Shown: positions 37,037 through 50,639 of the stretch, piece after piece
How positions within the stretch are numbered: the first letter of the stretch is position 1
Layout: each line of letters begins with the position of its first letter
From: Allacma fusca
Lineage: Eukaryota; Arthropoda; Collembola; Symphypleona; Sminthuridae
Reading direction: 5' to 3'
Assembly (NCBI GenBank): GCA_947179485.1
Contig: OX359250.1
Location: forward strand, 24,810,654 to 24,874,653
Length of the DNA stretch: 64,000 nt
Program-made: the position numbers and the translations under genes
Notes under the pieces: generated by a model
Told to the model about the DNA's origin: nothing
What the model saw: only the letters and a program-made list of their open reading frames with translations
Database searches by the model: none

Positions 37037-39334
37037 GCGGAGAAAGCCAAAAAGGTAAGTGCCTTGGGTAACTGTAGAAGCGGTTCTTAATTAGTTACTT
37101 GAGAAACTTTCAATTTACTATAACTCTTACGATTGAATGATGTACAACTCAACAATGTCAGGAGCATATGTATGTACAAGGTGTCTAATGTATTTTCTAA
37201 GGCTCCGCTAAACTTTCTCCTCAACTCCCAACTCTCTCTCTCTCTCAACTGACAGATTTATGAGACACTTTCTCCCTCTCTTTCAACACAACTCCTTCCC
37301 TCCAATGCGTAAAAATGCACACGCTTCCTTAAATGCAACGGCACATTCAGATGAGACGAAACCTCCCAATTTCTCAATTACACAAACCCAACTCCACTGC
37401 AACCAATTATTTATCCAACTTTCAAATCCAACTCCCAGTTCCATTTTTCCCTGGACTTTCTCTCCAATAATGTAAGAAATAAACTTCCTCGTCGGGCTCA
37501 AAATAAGTTCAACTTTGAATCCCAATTTTTCCCAAGCTCGGTGTGGGGTCAAGCTCCAGCAGTTACACTCAACTTTCTCTGTCAAGTGAAAGCACCATGG
37601 AGAAAGCACGAAACAAAATTTCGAAAAGCTTTTACTTTTTTAAGAATTGCCTTCAAAAATTTAAATTCACAGAAATGTCCAGTTCACAGAACTGGGGTCA
37701 GGGAACAGATTTAAAATTCAAGTTCAAATAAATTCCCAGTTCGGACCTGGATTCTGGGAACAGCTTCAAAATTCAAGTTCAGAGTGAAAGGTAATTTTGC
37801 GAACTTGCATATTTGACACTGTTATTGGGAATGCACGTGGACTGCATCCCAGGTCTGGCGAGAGTGGTTAATTAAGCACGAGTCTGGCTCGGAGCATTGT
37901 GGTCAGCTTCGGAAGACTTGGTAAACAATTTATCATGGGGGAGGTTGCAAAGAGAATCCATCCACTTCCCATTGCGTCACATTTTCCGCCCAATATATCA
38001 TCAACAGATTCAATTCCCATCCTCACCTGCCCGTCTCAACACAACTCACACACTCAGTCCCAGGACTGAGTCAGAGCTGGACATTTACAAATTAGCACAT
38101 TTCCCATCACCTGTGTTCCCCAGGCAGGGTACAGGCCTGGTGAAAGTTCTCTCGTCTGCCCAAAATATAGTCCCTGGTTAGGAAACAGAAGAGTATTTTT
38201 ACGAGGAACAAAAATTCCAGCAAAAATTCCCCGAGAAAAGAAATTCTAAATAATTTCCACTCCTAACAGAGAGCATTTTCCTGGACAAATTTTTAAAGGA
38301 AAATCATTCTGAAAATTTTGTACCTATTTTTGAAGATTTAAAAAAAATTACCTTTTCCCTTTTATTTTTCTTAAGACAAAAATAGTAATTTTTTTAAATG
38401 TGAAAAGAATGATATTGTGAATAGAAAAGTTGTAACTATTATGACATGGTATTTATTTGAATAGCGGGATGTTTTGAAGGCTTCGGATAATATTAGGCAT
38501 GCGGCTGCTGTCGATCCTGCTTTATTTCATTTCCATAATTAATCGGATTCTAGTCGTGAAGGAAGGAAGACGTGATTTTATTACTCCCTTGCCTGGTAGC
38601 TGTTGGGGGATTTTTTGAAGTTTTCCTATAATATAGGTGCTAATCCTGTGGATGGAATCATTGGGCTTGATTCTGAGCCGGGAACAAAGCAGAAGTGAGA
38701 GCTGTTGGCTGGATCGTCTATAATAAATCGATATTACCCTTTTGCTGTCCTTGCATTACAGGGAATGCTTAAGTCGACGAGGATTATTTCAATGTAAACA
38801 TTTGGGTGAGGAAATCCAACCGGAACCTGTACCTTTATACGCAGGTTTGGCCTATGGCTAACAATAAGCTCTCGTCTCAACTTTCACCACTCACTCACAC
38901 CACGAGCACTGTCAGTGGAGTCAGGGCCGAGGTAGGAGTCACGTGACCCATATGTCTATCCCTGGGCCCTTTATTTGTATTAACCTCTAATCATTGGGCT
39001 CAGGAGCCTGGGATTCCCACCGTTAATTAAAATTGCTTATGAGAGCCGAGGCGTTACTACGTGGCATGGGTGATGATGTCTTCATTCATTCCCGAAATCA
39101 TATTGCATTCCCTAATCCTTCCGCATCTCCCTTTTTGTGCCGTCTATATTTAGCCCAAATTCATATACCATCAGATTAAATTTAATTTAAACTTTTTATC
39201 CGCAGAAAAAAAATCTTATTTAACACAAAGTACTGAGGCATTGTTACAGATATTTGCCTTTAAGTTCCTTGAATAATATTCAGTCCCAAAAAATCAGTTG
39301 TCTACTTTCCATTAACTGAAAAAATGTTTTTTTA

Positions 39335-39432
39335 AATTAAAAAAATAATAATTAATTCAAAAAATAATAAATAATTCAAGAAATAATAAATAATTTAAAA
39401 AATAATAAATAATTTAAAAAATAATAAATAAT
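39335..39432 (+). repeat. AT-rich array AAAAATAATAAATAATT
   Basis: Five copies of an about 19-bp AT-only unit. Confidence 0.85.
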
Positions 39433-39779
39433 TTGGGTAAGTAACTATTACGGATCAAGGAAGTTCTCTCTCAGCTTTTAGTACTGTCATTTTTGAGAGA
39501 AAACATAACCTGATTTCCAAAAGGCTCGTTTCAGAAATGCTCTTTTTCAAGCCCTGCTGTAAAACTTGTCAGGGTCATTGAAGCGGAGTTTATTCACTTG
39601 GATCTATTTTGCAAGATGCTGTTGCACTTGTCAAGGCAAGCTTGCGAGTGCTCTTCCTAAGTGCCACAAGGGATTTGGAGAGGAAGTAGAGAATCGAGTT
39701 ATGACTCCCAGCTCTCGCAGAATTTCACCTTGACTTGCGAATTCCTTGAAGCGATCCGAAAGTTAAGAGGGTGAAAGCA

Positions 39780-40314
39780 GCAGTGAGTGAGAGAGAAAGA
39801 GAGAATGAGAGAGAGATGAGAAGTAGCTCCGTAATCCTAGAGATGAAAATATGTAGACAACATGCAAGGTAGAGGAAAATCTGTGTAAAAAAAAGAGAGG
39901 GATAATTTGAACGGTAGAGAGAGCACGTTAGGGGGAAATCTAAGATAATGAGGGACATTTTTAAAGGAGCTGTAAAAATTGTGAGAGAAAGTCAACTGTA
40001 CGAAAGAGAGAGAGAGAGAGCCACGGACGAATTCCAGAAAGAGAAAGTCAAGAGTGAAAGTAAATTTTGAGGAGAAAGCAACACATAGAGTGTGATCCTT
40101 ACGAAAAGAGACTGAGGGGAAATTTCAAAGAAAGGAAAATTGTGAGTGTAAATGAAATGTAGGAGAGAGTGAGAGAGAAATTTAGGTAACAGTTTCGAGA
40201 GAGAAGGGATCCAGAGAAAACTGAGAGAGTGCGGCATTTGAGGAAGAGGGAAAATTTACTGGTGATACTTCTAAAGGAGAGAGAAAAACTGAGAAGAAAT
40301 TTTCGTTGGAGATT

Positions 40315-40347
<33 letters not shown>

Positions 40348-40381
40348 AACCTGTGAGGGACGAGGAGAGAAAGCTGTGAAG

Positions 40382-40412
<31 letters not shown>
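39780..40412 (+). repeat. Purine-rich block with GA/GT microsatellites
   Basis: The + strand is mostly A and G, with GAGAGA runs (about 39783-39815, 40006-40020, 40338-40412) and a short GTGTGT run near 40320. Confidence 0.8.
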
Positions 40413-41164
40413 GAAAAAGATAAGGCGAGGATCTGAGTGATCCCAAGTCTGAGTTGAGTGTAGCTTGCGTGTGTATTTTATGCCTTTGTAATTCAATAAA
40501 CTGAGCCATCTCACTCAGTAGGAATTTTCATGGTAGACGGGAAAAGTTGATCCTGAAGTGGGAGAAAGCAAGGTTTACTCACCGGCTCACTTGTTAGTTG
40601 GGAATCTCTAATGGAATAAATTTGCACATAGAAAAAAAAATCTACTTGAAGCGGAGATTTTCACGGAGCATGTATCTATACGCGCCACTTTTGAACTTCT
40701 CTCTGGAACTTCTCAAATCCTAGTAATAGATTCCCTCCATGCAGAAGTGTATCTTCCCTTTTATTTGCTCTCCCCTTTGACTGATGACTCCGGAATTTGC
40801 ACAACCAAGTACGTCAGTATGTTCAAAGGGAGGGAGAAAATTAGCGGACATTTTAAATCCCAAACATCCAACTCACACATGGGCCAGGGAGAGAGAGAGA
40901 AAGTCACGGAATTTTCTCCCGTCGTGACTCTCCCTAAAACTTTCCCCTAAAAAACTGAAAATTGAGAGGAAGGAGAAAATAGCGGAAAGGACTGACTCCT
41001 CATGAAAGTTTCGTCTTCCCTTGTTTTGTCTTTAGACTGATAGAAAGATAGGACATTACTTAAATCAGACGTGTGGTTTGAAAGGTGGAGGGACTTTTTC
41101 ATATTTTCTTTCCCCTTAGAATTCCTTTCGCGACATCCTCAAGAAACTTTCTTTTTTAACCTCC

Positions 41165-41210
41165 GACAACGACAACAACAACAACAACAACAACAGGAGC
41201 AGCAGCAGGC
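41165..41210 (+). repeat. (CAA)n / (CAG)n microsatellite
   Basis: CAACAACAA run passing into CAGCAGCAG. Confidence 0.93.
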
Positions 41211-44200
41211 TCTCAAATTGTATGCGACAAGAAGAGTGCAAACAACTTTCTCTCCCTTTTTTTCCACCTTATCTCCCAAATGCAGCTTTAAAACTTTCAC
41301 CAATCTCTTTTTATAGAGTCAACTGGACTTTATTCTTCAGTCCTTCCCCACTTTCCTTCTCCACCCGGAGAAAGCAACAGTCTAAGGAAAGCATTATTTT
41401 ATAAAGCCCAGGGTTCCTTCCATTCCCTGAAAGTCATTCCTAGCTCGGTCCAGGGACGCTCTGCAAAGCCTTCCTCAGGATTTTAGACAAAACCAAATTT
41501 TATTATAATCGTTTTCATCATTCACAAATAATGTTGGGGGTGTTGAGCTTCTCCTCTAGATTTAACATAATTAGCTCCATGGGCTTCACAAGCATCTTGT
41601 GGTGTGGGTACAGGATGAAGACAAGCGCAAGGAGGAAAATTTAGGGAGTTCTTTCTCCAACGAGTAGACTCAAAAATGAACTACGTAGCTCGTCAATGAC
41701 AAGCTACTAGTTGAAGGGAATAAATTCCAAATATTCTAAAAAAATTCTGGGAAATTGGGCGAGGTAAATATGTTAATTTGGGTAAATTATAGGAGCCAGG
41801 AAAGTTTTCTTGGGTGGGTGGGAAAACTGGTAGAAATTTTTTTTTTCAAGGTAAATTGTGAAGAGAAAGTCATCTGAGATTAGGCTGATTGTGAGGGAAA
41901 GTATTTATGGTAATGGTATTCTATTTTTACTGCACACGCTGGGAAATGAGATTGAGTGAAAGCTGGTTTTCTCTAACGAGACTCCTAACCATGGTTAGAA
42001 AAGCGCTTTAAAATATCTCCAGTCGATGAAATTAATTAAGGATGGAGCAAATAGGAGAGAGGCAATTAATGAACTCCACTTGAGTTGGAGGCAATCAATG
42101 TGGAGAAAGTTTTCTGGTAGAAAGAAGAAGAAGATTCCTTGAGTTGGGATATTTTTACATTGTGTCCATTCCTCCGGCTGGCGGGGAGGATGAAGTGAGT
42201 CTGCCAGTCAAGCTGACTAAAATGGGAGTAGACAAATGTAAAAACTCTTTTTACACGTACTCCAAGGACATGATATTTCACAAAGTCCCTCAACTTGGAC
42301 GGAAGTATTTTCTTAGAGATTGCGATAAAGTTTGATTGTTTTCCTTGATGAAGGAAATTGTAAGACGAAGGATTAAAAACTCAATTAGAGGGGGAAACAC
42401 GGGTCCTGTCTCCAAGGATCCCGTGCCGAATGTATACACACCTTTGTTTGCTCAAAGCTTTCCCTTTCAAATGATTAAGGCTGGGAGATAACCTTTTTGG
42501 AATGCTATAATCCTCCAAGTAAATATCTTTTCTCCGCAAGGAACCTCGATTTTTTTCTTTTTCCGAATTTCAGCACATAACCCTATAAGCACGGCGTTAA
42601 TTTTGGGCGGAATGAATTTTGCAATATCACCAACACCTTGTCTGGGACTTTCACTTTATACATCTGGGACCTTCCCTGTTTTGGCGTAGATTTCCAGGAG
42701 AAAGTCCAACAATTTCCCTACAACTTTCACCTAAATTCCGATGCGTTTCGAAGATCGTATATTGAAATGCGCCCTGATACTAGGATAATCTCATCAATGG
42801 TTTTTGACGATATTTGTGGATACTTTCACTCAGACTGGGACATCTTTCGTATAAATTTCAAAACCCGCTGGATTCGCTTACAGAAATTCTAGCACTGGCT
42901 TCATCAATTTATTTCTGAAACTCGTAAGTTCTTCGAGATATCTCGAAGAATTTAGGAATATTCATGATGATCTCTCGATGCTTGCTTTCTCCAAGGCGTC
43001 TCGAAGACTTTAAGGATCTTTACGAAGATCTTTCATATTAAGACATTTTTCCATATATGTTGAAGAATTCGATGATATTTTTGCATGTAATTCAATTTCA
43101 TACTTTCACTGAGATATGTCGATGATTTTAACGATATTTATGAAGATTGCTCGATTCATGCTTTCTCCAAGCCGTCTCCAAAAACTGATTGCGAGTTTCC
43201 TGCTTATTAGATCCCTTACATAGGCAAAGGAGACGAAAGGAGTATCTGAAAAATAATGTGTTTGGAAAGTTTTTCAGGAGATATAAATCGCATTAGCATT
43301 TTAATGTACAGTGAAATTAATCACGCTATTGTAGATACATCCCATTTGATGCATAACATCCTCCCAGATAGTTTCCACTAGCTCAAACAAACATTTGAGC
43401 ATGTAATAGTATTAGGGACTTTTGTTTACTCAACTTGTTTAGTGCACATTAATTATTAGGGGAACACTATAGCCTTCGGAAGGAGCTATAGAAATATCCC
43501 CTTACAAAAACTTCCTTGAGCTCTTAAATCCGTTCCAAAAATTGAGGCATTATTATTCCATTTTTATGAGCTTGCTAAACGTTGTTAAATCCTCTTTTGA
43601 CCAAGCGGTCCTTGAGTGATAAGCAATTCTAAAATCTAAATAAAACTTGGACACTGTCAATTCTGCTGGTATGACTTGGTGAAAGCAGAGTCAAGAAAAT
43701 TTACTAATGTTTAAAATTTAAATTTTTTCCATTAGAATCATGTTAAGAGCAAAGCCAACCCATATTTTTTGAAGTGGCATTTAAATAATTAGCAGGCATA
43801 GGCTTTTAAGAAATTTTTTAGAAAAACTTGTCACACTAAAATTTTTAATACTGGATAAATTGTGGTGTAAATTCCCCATGAAAACTTGAGGTAATGTGAG
43901 TACCTTGTAAAAATGGAAATCCGTCCACAAGTTCTGGCGGAGTGGAATTTCTGGAGAAAGTTGGACTTGAGTGAGAAAATTTTTCTTGAGAAAATGTTGT
44001 GCATATTGTTAAAAGTTTGCTGGAATAAAATACTAGAATTGACGTTGAGGAGTTTGGACAAATGTGTCAGGGCAAATTTAATGATAAAGACGTATGAGAG
44101 AAAGTATTTGAGAAATTATGAGATAAAACAAAAAAAAGAATGAAGGAAAGGAAGAATTTAAATCCGAGCTGTTCATTTCCAAGGAAGGGAAAAGAAAAGC

Positions 44201-45149
44201 GGAAAGTTTTCCAGTCCTTCGGAAAATTAACATTGTTCCGTCGTCTTCTTTTTCACATGGAATTAATCATTACACCTATGAAAAGGAGTTATTCGGCTCC
44301 TCACCCACTTTTCCCCAGCCTGATAGTTAAGGGAAAGTTTTTTTTATTCTCCACTCTTCCTAATGAGTTCTGATGGGAAATTAGCAATTCCATGGAATAC
44401 ACACATTTACCCAATAATGAGGACGAGTCTTAAAGCTGTCGCTTTCTGACTCAATGAGCGTCATTCGTGAAAGAAGGGAGAAAGTAAAGAAATTTCTCAA
44501 GTATTTTTTGTGAACCCATGCCAACTCGAGCGTCTCAACTTTCTCCGGCTTTTACTGTGTAAATTAATTTTTTACTTTCCTATTAGCCTTCAATTAAAAT
44601 TATCAACTATTAACCGCTCTTCAGAGACGGAGAAGGTCCGCTTTAAAGTCTGCGTAAAACGAAGTATTCCTAAATATTCTATGACGTTGAATGCTCCCAC
44701 AAAACCCGACTCCGTTTTACTGAGAGTATAGTTCCAAATAAAATCTTTTTCTTTCCCAATGTACATAGCTACTAATATCCCCCTGTTAAGTTAACATAAG
44801 GAAATGATTAATGTAATATTAAAACCCAATCCAATTTTCAAAATTTTATAGAAGTTTTTGTCAACGGAAAATTTTATTTTACACTTTAGTAATTTCAGGA
44901 CATGAAGACTGGCATTTGTATTTTTCAAAAATGTTTATAACCGAAGGAATTCTCTGTAAATTTTCTTAAACTAACCTCATTTCCCATGATATATTTTTCA
45001 AATGAAGGAGCGCTAAAATTATAAGGCCCTGCAAGTTTGATTCTTCATTTATTAAAAATGGTCCATTCTGGTGGATACATAGCCTCAGTCCCAATAAATT
45101 TATTTTTCAAATGCTTTTCAGGAAAACACACAAGTCAGGAAAACAGTGT

Positions 45150-45345
45150 CGAGAAAGCATGTGAAAGTTATGGAAAAACAACGTAAAAGTTTTGGAGAAA
45201 GCATGGTGAAATTTATGGAGAAAGCATGGTGAAGGTTATGGAGAAAGCATGGTGAAAGTTATGGAGAAAGCATGGCGAAAGTTATGGAGAAAGCAGGATA
45301 AAAGTTATTTAGAAACAGTGGCGATATTTATGGAGAAAGTCGTGG
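45150..45345 (+). repeat. Tandem array, 23-bp unit (GGAGAAAGCATGGTGAAAGT)
   Basis: About seven copies, each combining the two dispersed words GGAGAAAGC and GGTGAAAGT. Confidence 0.92.
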
Positions 45346-46719
45346 GAAAAGCTATGTAAGAAATATAATGAATCTTAATTATGTTCAAATAGAAATGATG
45401 TGAGTCACCTTGTACAAGAAATAGATACAAAAACTGGCGGAACGATGGTGGCTCTGGAGAATTCTCTTTGTAAATTGTTTTATTATGCATTTAACAGGGT
45501 CGCTTGTGGAACTTAAACTTTCCCGTTCTATTTGACCAATGTAACTTTTGTTTTTGACTTTCTCCAAAGTTGAAAATACAACTTATTTAATTTTGGCAAG
45601 TTTTTGTGTGCATTATTTCAGGTATTCACCTTGTTTTTCACTCTCTCTCTTTGACCATAATTGCATGAATCGGTTTTGCAATGGAATTTCTCCGTAACAG
45701 TGGTACTTTTGCGGTCGACTTTCTCCATGTATTGTTAATGCAGTTTGTATCTGCTAGCTTTGTTCTTTGCTTATGAGATTGAGTTACTTATTTCGTGCTC
45801 TCTGGAATTTTCGCTTGTTTTCTCTCTGCTTTCACCGCAGTCCTACCGCATTCAGTTTCAGTTATCACACACTAAATAGCTTAAATACGCCTTGCCCTTA
45901 CTTTCTCTTTATTCTCTGTTGGCCTACCTCAATGATTGCGTTTTGGAAAATTCTTTCGAAAATACGAGGGTCGAAAATGTATGTATGACTCCTGATTATA
46001 TAAGCGAGAAAGAGAGACCAAGTGTTTGGTTCACTCTGTACAAATACGAATAAACAATCTCTATCCCATTAAACTCTTACGGTATAAAACTACTCCTTCA
46101 CTTCTTCAGCTGTTTTCACTCTACTTTCTCTACACTTAAAGTGTTCACCCTAATTCAGAAATGCTTTCACCAGAGTATTTAAACTACTTACTCTGTCATA
46201 CTTTCCCTGTGTTTATTACAGGCTTACATCTTTATTTTTACATCTTACTTGTGCTCTACAGTACGTTTCTATAAGGTTCTTATATTTAACGTTCAAAGCT
46301 TAAGGGTGATTATGTCAAAAATGTGGTATTTCTTTCATGTAGGCCACTACTGCGTAAATATCTCACCGAATCCCTTCAGGCCAGAAGATAGCTGGCAATT
46401 CAGAATAAAGATTTCAGGTCACCGGAGGATGTAGATCGTGCTCAAATTTGTACTCAGTACCCTCTAAACGAACCCGAAAATTGCAGTGGAAATCCGTGAT
46501 GTGAGCTGTTCTCTTGTGTGTAAGAACTTCATTTTCGTATATTTACTTAAAAATCCTTTTTAATGCTATTCTCTTCATCCGTTTAGTTTCTCCATTTTGG
46601 AGTATCTTTCTATGCTTTCAACTCGCTACATTTCCGTTTCCCCAGAATTCCACTGTGCATTTATCCGTGTAGGAAATTTATATAATTTTAACGTGCTTTG
46701 TCAATAATAAACCTACATT

Positions 46720-47105
46720 TACTTTCACTATACCTTCACCATAGAGAAATCAGTTACTTTCCCCATGCTTTCACTATGGAGATATTACATTTACTTTCAC
46801 CATGCTTTCTCCATAAAAAATTTATTATACTTTCGCCATGCTTTCACTAAAGAGAAAGCATATTTACTTTCACCGTGCTTTTACCATAGAGTAAGCATAT
46901 TTACTTTCACCGTGCTTTCACCATAGAGTAAACATATTTACTTTCACCGTGCTTTCACCACAGAGTAATCATATTTTTTTTCACCATACTTTCCCCAAAG
47001 AAAATAATTTTACGTACACCATGCTTTCTCCAGAAGAACATTTAAATTTAGATTTACCATGCTTTCTCCAGAAGAACATTTAAATTTAGTCTCACCATGC
47101 TTTCT
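46720..47105 (+). repeat. Array of TTTACTTTCACCGTGCTTTC, about 37-bp unit
   Basis: About ten degenerate copies. It is the inverted-orientation counterpart of the 45150-45345 array: CATGCTTTCTCC here against GGAGAAAGCATG there. Confidence 0.88.
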
Positions 47106-47560
47106 CCCCACTGCTCCTTTAATTATTATCGCTCAAAAATTCCCTTATATTTTCTCAATAACAATTTGTTACGTTTCCATACTTTCACTATCCTCTCCGC
47201 AAATCTCTTCCATTCTCACGGATTTCTACCTTTGAAAAATGTAATCCTGAATATCTCATTTATTGTGTTGAGACCCCTCTCTCTCTCTCCCTGCCAAAAT
47301 AAGTATCTTATCCTCGCGGTCCCGGAATCTGAAAATAGTTTCGCTTTCGTTTTCTCCTGTCTCCCGTGCCTCTCAACTTTCACTACCTTTTTTGACGTGT
47401 ATAAAATGGCTGGAGTGTTTGGTGGAATGATTCTCCGTAAGTAATACTTGAGGGAAGTTGCAAATTGAGAGAGTGGAAGGGAAGGAAAGCCACGTCAAGT
47501 TTTCCATTACATTTGGACTTTTATAACTCATGGGCTTCCACAGACCATTCGTTTCCCTCT

Positions 47561-47610
47561 GTGTGTGTGTGTGTGTGCCTGTGTGTGTGTGTGTGTGTGT
47601 CTGTTTGTGT
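47561..47610 (+). repeat. (GT)n microsatellite
   Basis: Two GT runs separated by CCT. Confidence 0.95.
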
Positions 47611-48539
47611 CTATAGTACTGGCTGTCCCTGTTGTTTAGAAAACGGGAAGAGAAGAAAAAGAAGAGCAAGAGAAAAAAAAAGTAACTGGTAGGGAATGAG
47701 GGAGTGAAAGTTGAGATGTATCGTCTTGCTGCCTATTTACATGGAAAGTACTCGGATTGACAGAGCAGACGGGACTTTGTGAAAGTTGTAGGATATAAAA
47801 AAATCATGTTTGCAATCGAAGGGAACGTGGAAATTGGGAAGAACTTTCCCATCATATTTTATACTTTGTTTCCTATCGTCATTCCACGGGAAAAATTTCC
47901 ACCGCAATAAAACTATAACTAATGCCTTCCACTCCAACTTTCCCTGTGTCACTCAACAGATTAAAGCCATTCCGAGTCTCTCTACCGAGACAATTTCTTC
48001 TGCTCAGTATGCTCTTGTTGGCACGTTCCCTCCTCCCCTAGTTTATCACTTTGGGTTTATCATCCTTTTTATTATTCCTTACTCCCGCACCGTCTTCCTC
48101 TCTCCCCCACAAAAGACAGTCTATCACCAGATGTAGGTCTCTGTGTCACGGTGCGTATCCCTGGCTAAGGAGCAATAATCCCCTTGGCCAAGTCCTCTTA
48201 TCAATCCTACCATCTTCACAATTGCCGATCGAACCAAATTGCCAGAGCTACTCAAGAGGTGTAATTCACACCCATTCGGATTTAAAACCTCTTGAAAATA
48301 TACCAACTCTTTTTCACCAACAAATAATTTTGTTTAATTTTGTTTTTTTTTTTACAAAAAAACAAAATCTTTTTTAACTTACGGAAATTAGAAACTTTTC
48401 CAATGAATTTAAAAAAAAACTATTTAAGAAAAATATTGAGCTATTTTTCTCTCTGGAAGTTATCTTTCCCAACTGGGACTGGACGACGGATCTTTGAAAG
48501 TAATGAGTTGGAGAGGAAATTGGAGTTTTTTGGACCTAC

Positions 48540-48690
48540 CTTTAATAAAATCCACGGCCTGCTCCAGACCATAGGTGTCCTTGTCACAGTCATCCAGGAT
48601 ATGAACTCCGAGCTTAAAGGGCAAGAATCCCGGTTTAGTGTTTATCGTATCCACAGTGTACAACATCGTCTCTAGGGCTTGAATCCCACC
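48540..48690 (-). CDS. mGluR: mGluR exon 2: lobe I helix, GGIQALETMLYTVDTIN
   Basis: The acceptor TTTTACAG precedes GGTGGG, and the donor is AAAG followed by GTAGGT (phase 0 in, phase 1 out). The exon encodes residues 183-232 plus the first base of Gly233. The peptide GGIQALETMLYTVDTIN is the signature first helix of the mGluR ligand-binding domain, followed by KLGVHILDDCDKDTYGLEQA, which matches the conserved LGVHILD-C-DTYALEQ block. Cys217 is the conserved cysteine there. In glutamate-binding mGluRs the word is GIQR, and that Arg binds the ligand side-chain carboxylate (Arg78 of mGlu1, Arg61 of mGlu2). Here it is Ala187, which argues against ordinary glutamate binding. Confidence 0.93.
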
Positions 48691-48780
48691 CTGTAAAATA
48701 CGAGGAAAATCAATAGGACCAATTTAAACTTTTCTTTCCAAAGTAAATCACGTACGATCCTATGTACTTCTGGACCCACA

Positions 48781-48782
<2 letters not shown>

Positions 48783-48814
<32 letters not shown>
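48783..48814 (+). repeat. (CA)n microsatellite
   Basis: About 15 uninterrupted CA units, roughly 100 bp upstream (in gene sense) of exon 2. Confidence 0.95.
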
Positions 48815-48818
<4 letters not shown>

Positions 48819-50246
48819 TCATAACTTCCATCTGCCTTCATTCCCGGCCTGTCAAATGGGACACAAACATTAACGACTTTCCGTTGTGTACGGTGCCAAA
48901 AATCCTTCCCCTCATCCCTTTCAAAGGACCAAAGTAGAAAATTCCTTAGTTCCACAACCTGGAGCTATTTGCTCCAACATTTTACTATTTTTCAAAAATT
49001 GACCCGGACAAAGTCTTAAAGTCACTGGGGTCAAAAATTGAAGTAGGCTTTGTCAAAATTTCCTTAAACTTCATTGTTGCATAAATTTTAATTGAAGAAA
49101 ATTATTTGACAATGTTCCCTAAAAATTTCTAAACTTCAATTTTTAATTCTGACCCCTCTGACCTTAATTATTAAATTTATACGTCTCTTTATATGTATTA
49201 CGTCATATTGGGAAAATAGTTTCAGGGGGGAAAATTGGAAAATTTTCAGAAAAATTTGTTGAAAACAAATTCTGTGGATTTTTTGTTGTTTTTCTACAGG
49301 GAACTCTATGGTGTTATAAGGGAGTTTGGGACAGGGAGGGTGGACTGTACTAGGCGTGCATAAAAGGAGGTTGTTTTAATTTAAGGGTAATGTTACAGTG
49401 TGTTGTGTTGTTGCTGTTGTTGTTTTCCCTTCCCAGGAATTTATGAGCCATTAAAATGGAAAGCGACTGGTATCAAATGAAGTTGAAATCCCTCCGTGTC
49501 TAAGCTTTTAATACTTTATTTTAGCATCATCTTAGGGAGAAAATTGCCCCCGTCTCTTTCATTTCCCGTGCTGGCCAGGGTGCCATTATAGCACGTACAT
49601 ACATACATGCACATGCTAGTGTAGTAAGGTGGTCCTAGGCTACGAAAGGGAACTCTGAGAAATTTAACTTCCCATCTGCTTTCTCCTCAGGGTATTTCCC
49701 CTCCTTCATTCTACAGTCAGATCTCGTTATGAGGGAAACGTGTGTAAGAGGTTTTGTCCCTTGTGGAAGCTCCCCTTTAGCATTGTCTTCAAATGAGTGC
49801 CAAATTTTTGCATTAAAAATCCCTGTTTAGAATGTAAATTTGGAAAGAGAATTTCCTCGAAAATTGGAACACGTTTGGGGGAGAGACCTTCTTGGAAGAA
49901 ACAAACATGAGAGGAGTACGGGCCCCGATGCATATGAGGTTGTTCCGCTTCACGTGCCTGGATTCTTTGACATAATCTAGACTTTCAGTGGGTTCGTATG
50001 CAGAGAGGGTCATGTGCATATTATATGTGCTAGTGGCTGTACGGACGCTTATGGCGTCGGAACTTGTGGGCTTTTGTTGTTGAGACGGGGCCTGAGTAAG
50101 ATGATTTACTGGAGTGAATATCATAAGGGACAACATATTTCATTCTCACCTTATTTTTATCTCTACTTTCTCCCTTCATTTCCCCTCTCCATAACCCGCT
50201 TTCTCTCCAATTTCCATGATATTTTACTTTGTATTTCTCATTTAAT

Positions 50247-50270
50247 CTCTCTCTCTCTCTCTCTCTCTCT
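50247..50270 (+). repeat. (CT)n microsatellite
   Basis: Twelve CT units; a shorter CT run lies at 51661-51678. Confidence 0.93.
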
Positions 50271-50639
50271 CGGACCGGGTCTTCTGTAATTTTTTTAGAG
50301 CTTCCATTGGGTCAAGTAAAGTTTATTTTGGAATTGAGCTTGATTTTTATTTTTGTTGAAAATTATCAGTCATTTCCAGAAATTTTATTTAAGGCATTAC
50401 CAAAGTTCACTTACAATCTTGACTAAAATTTACTGAAAATTGACCTGAACTTGAGCTAGTATTTACCAAAACATGACCCTGATATTCTGTTAAACTTTAA
50501 CAAAATTATTGTATTATTGGCAGATATTGGTCATTTTTTAGATTAAAATGAGTTCTTCATATTTTTGGAAAAAGTTTTTTCAAATTTTGGACAATTTTTA
50601 AAAAAAATTTTGACAACTTTTTTTTAAATTTTGGAAAAA

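Larger units (their letters stand above)
20534..48539 (-). other. mGluR intron 2 (28.0 kb)
   Basis: The donor is GTAGGT at 48539 and the acceptor ends TAG at 20534. No protein gene is supported inside. Recognisable content is the arrays at about 20870-21135, 21415-21650, 23750-24420, 26330-26530, 29945-30145, 31525-31790, 39335-39432, 45150-45345 and 46720-47105. There are also GA, GT and CAA microsatellites and one tRNA-like relic near 30810-30880. The open frames at 32559-33123 and 34701-35114 have no recognisable domain. The blocks 24.5-26.3, 27.2-29.9, 37.8-39.3 and 42.3-45.1 kb look like plain intron. Confidence 0.85.
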
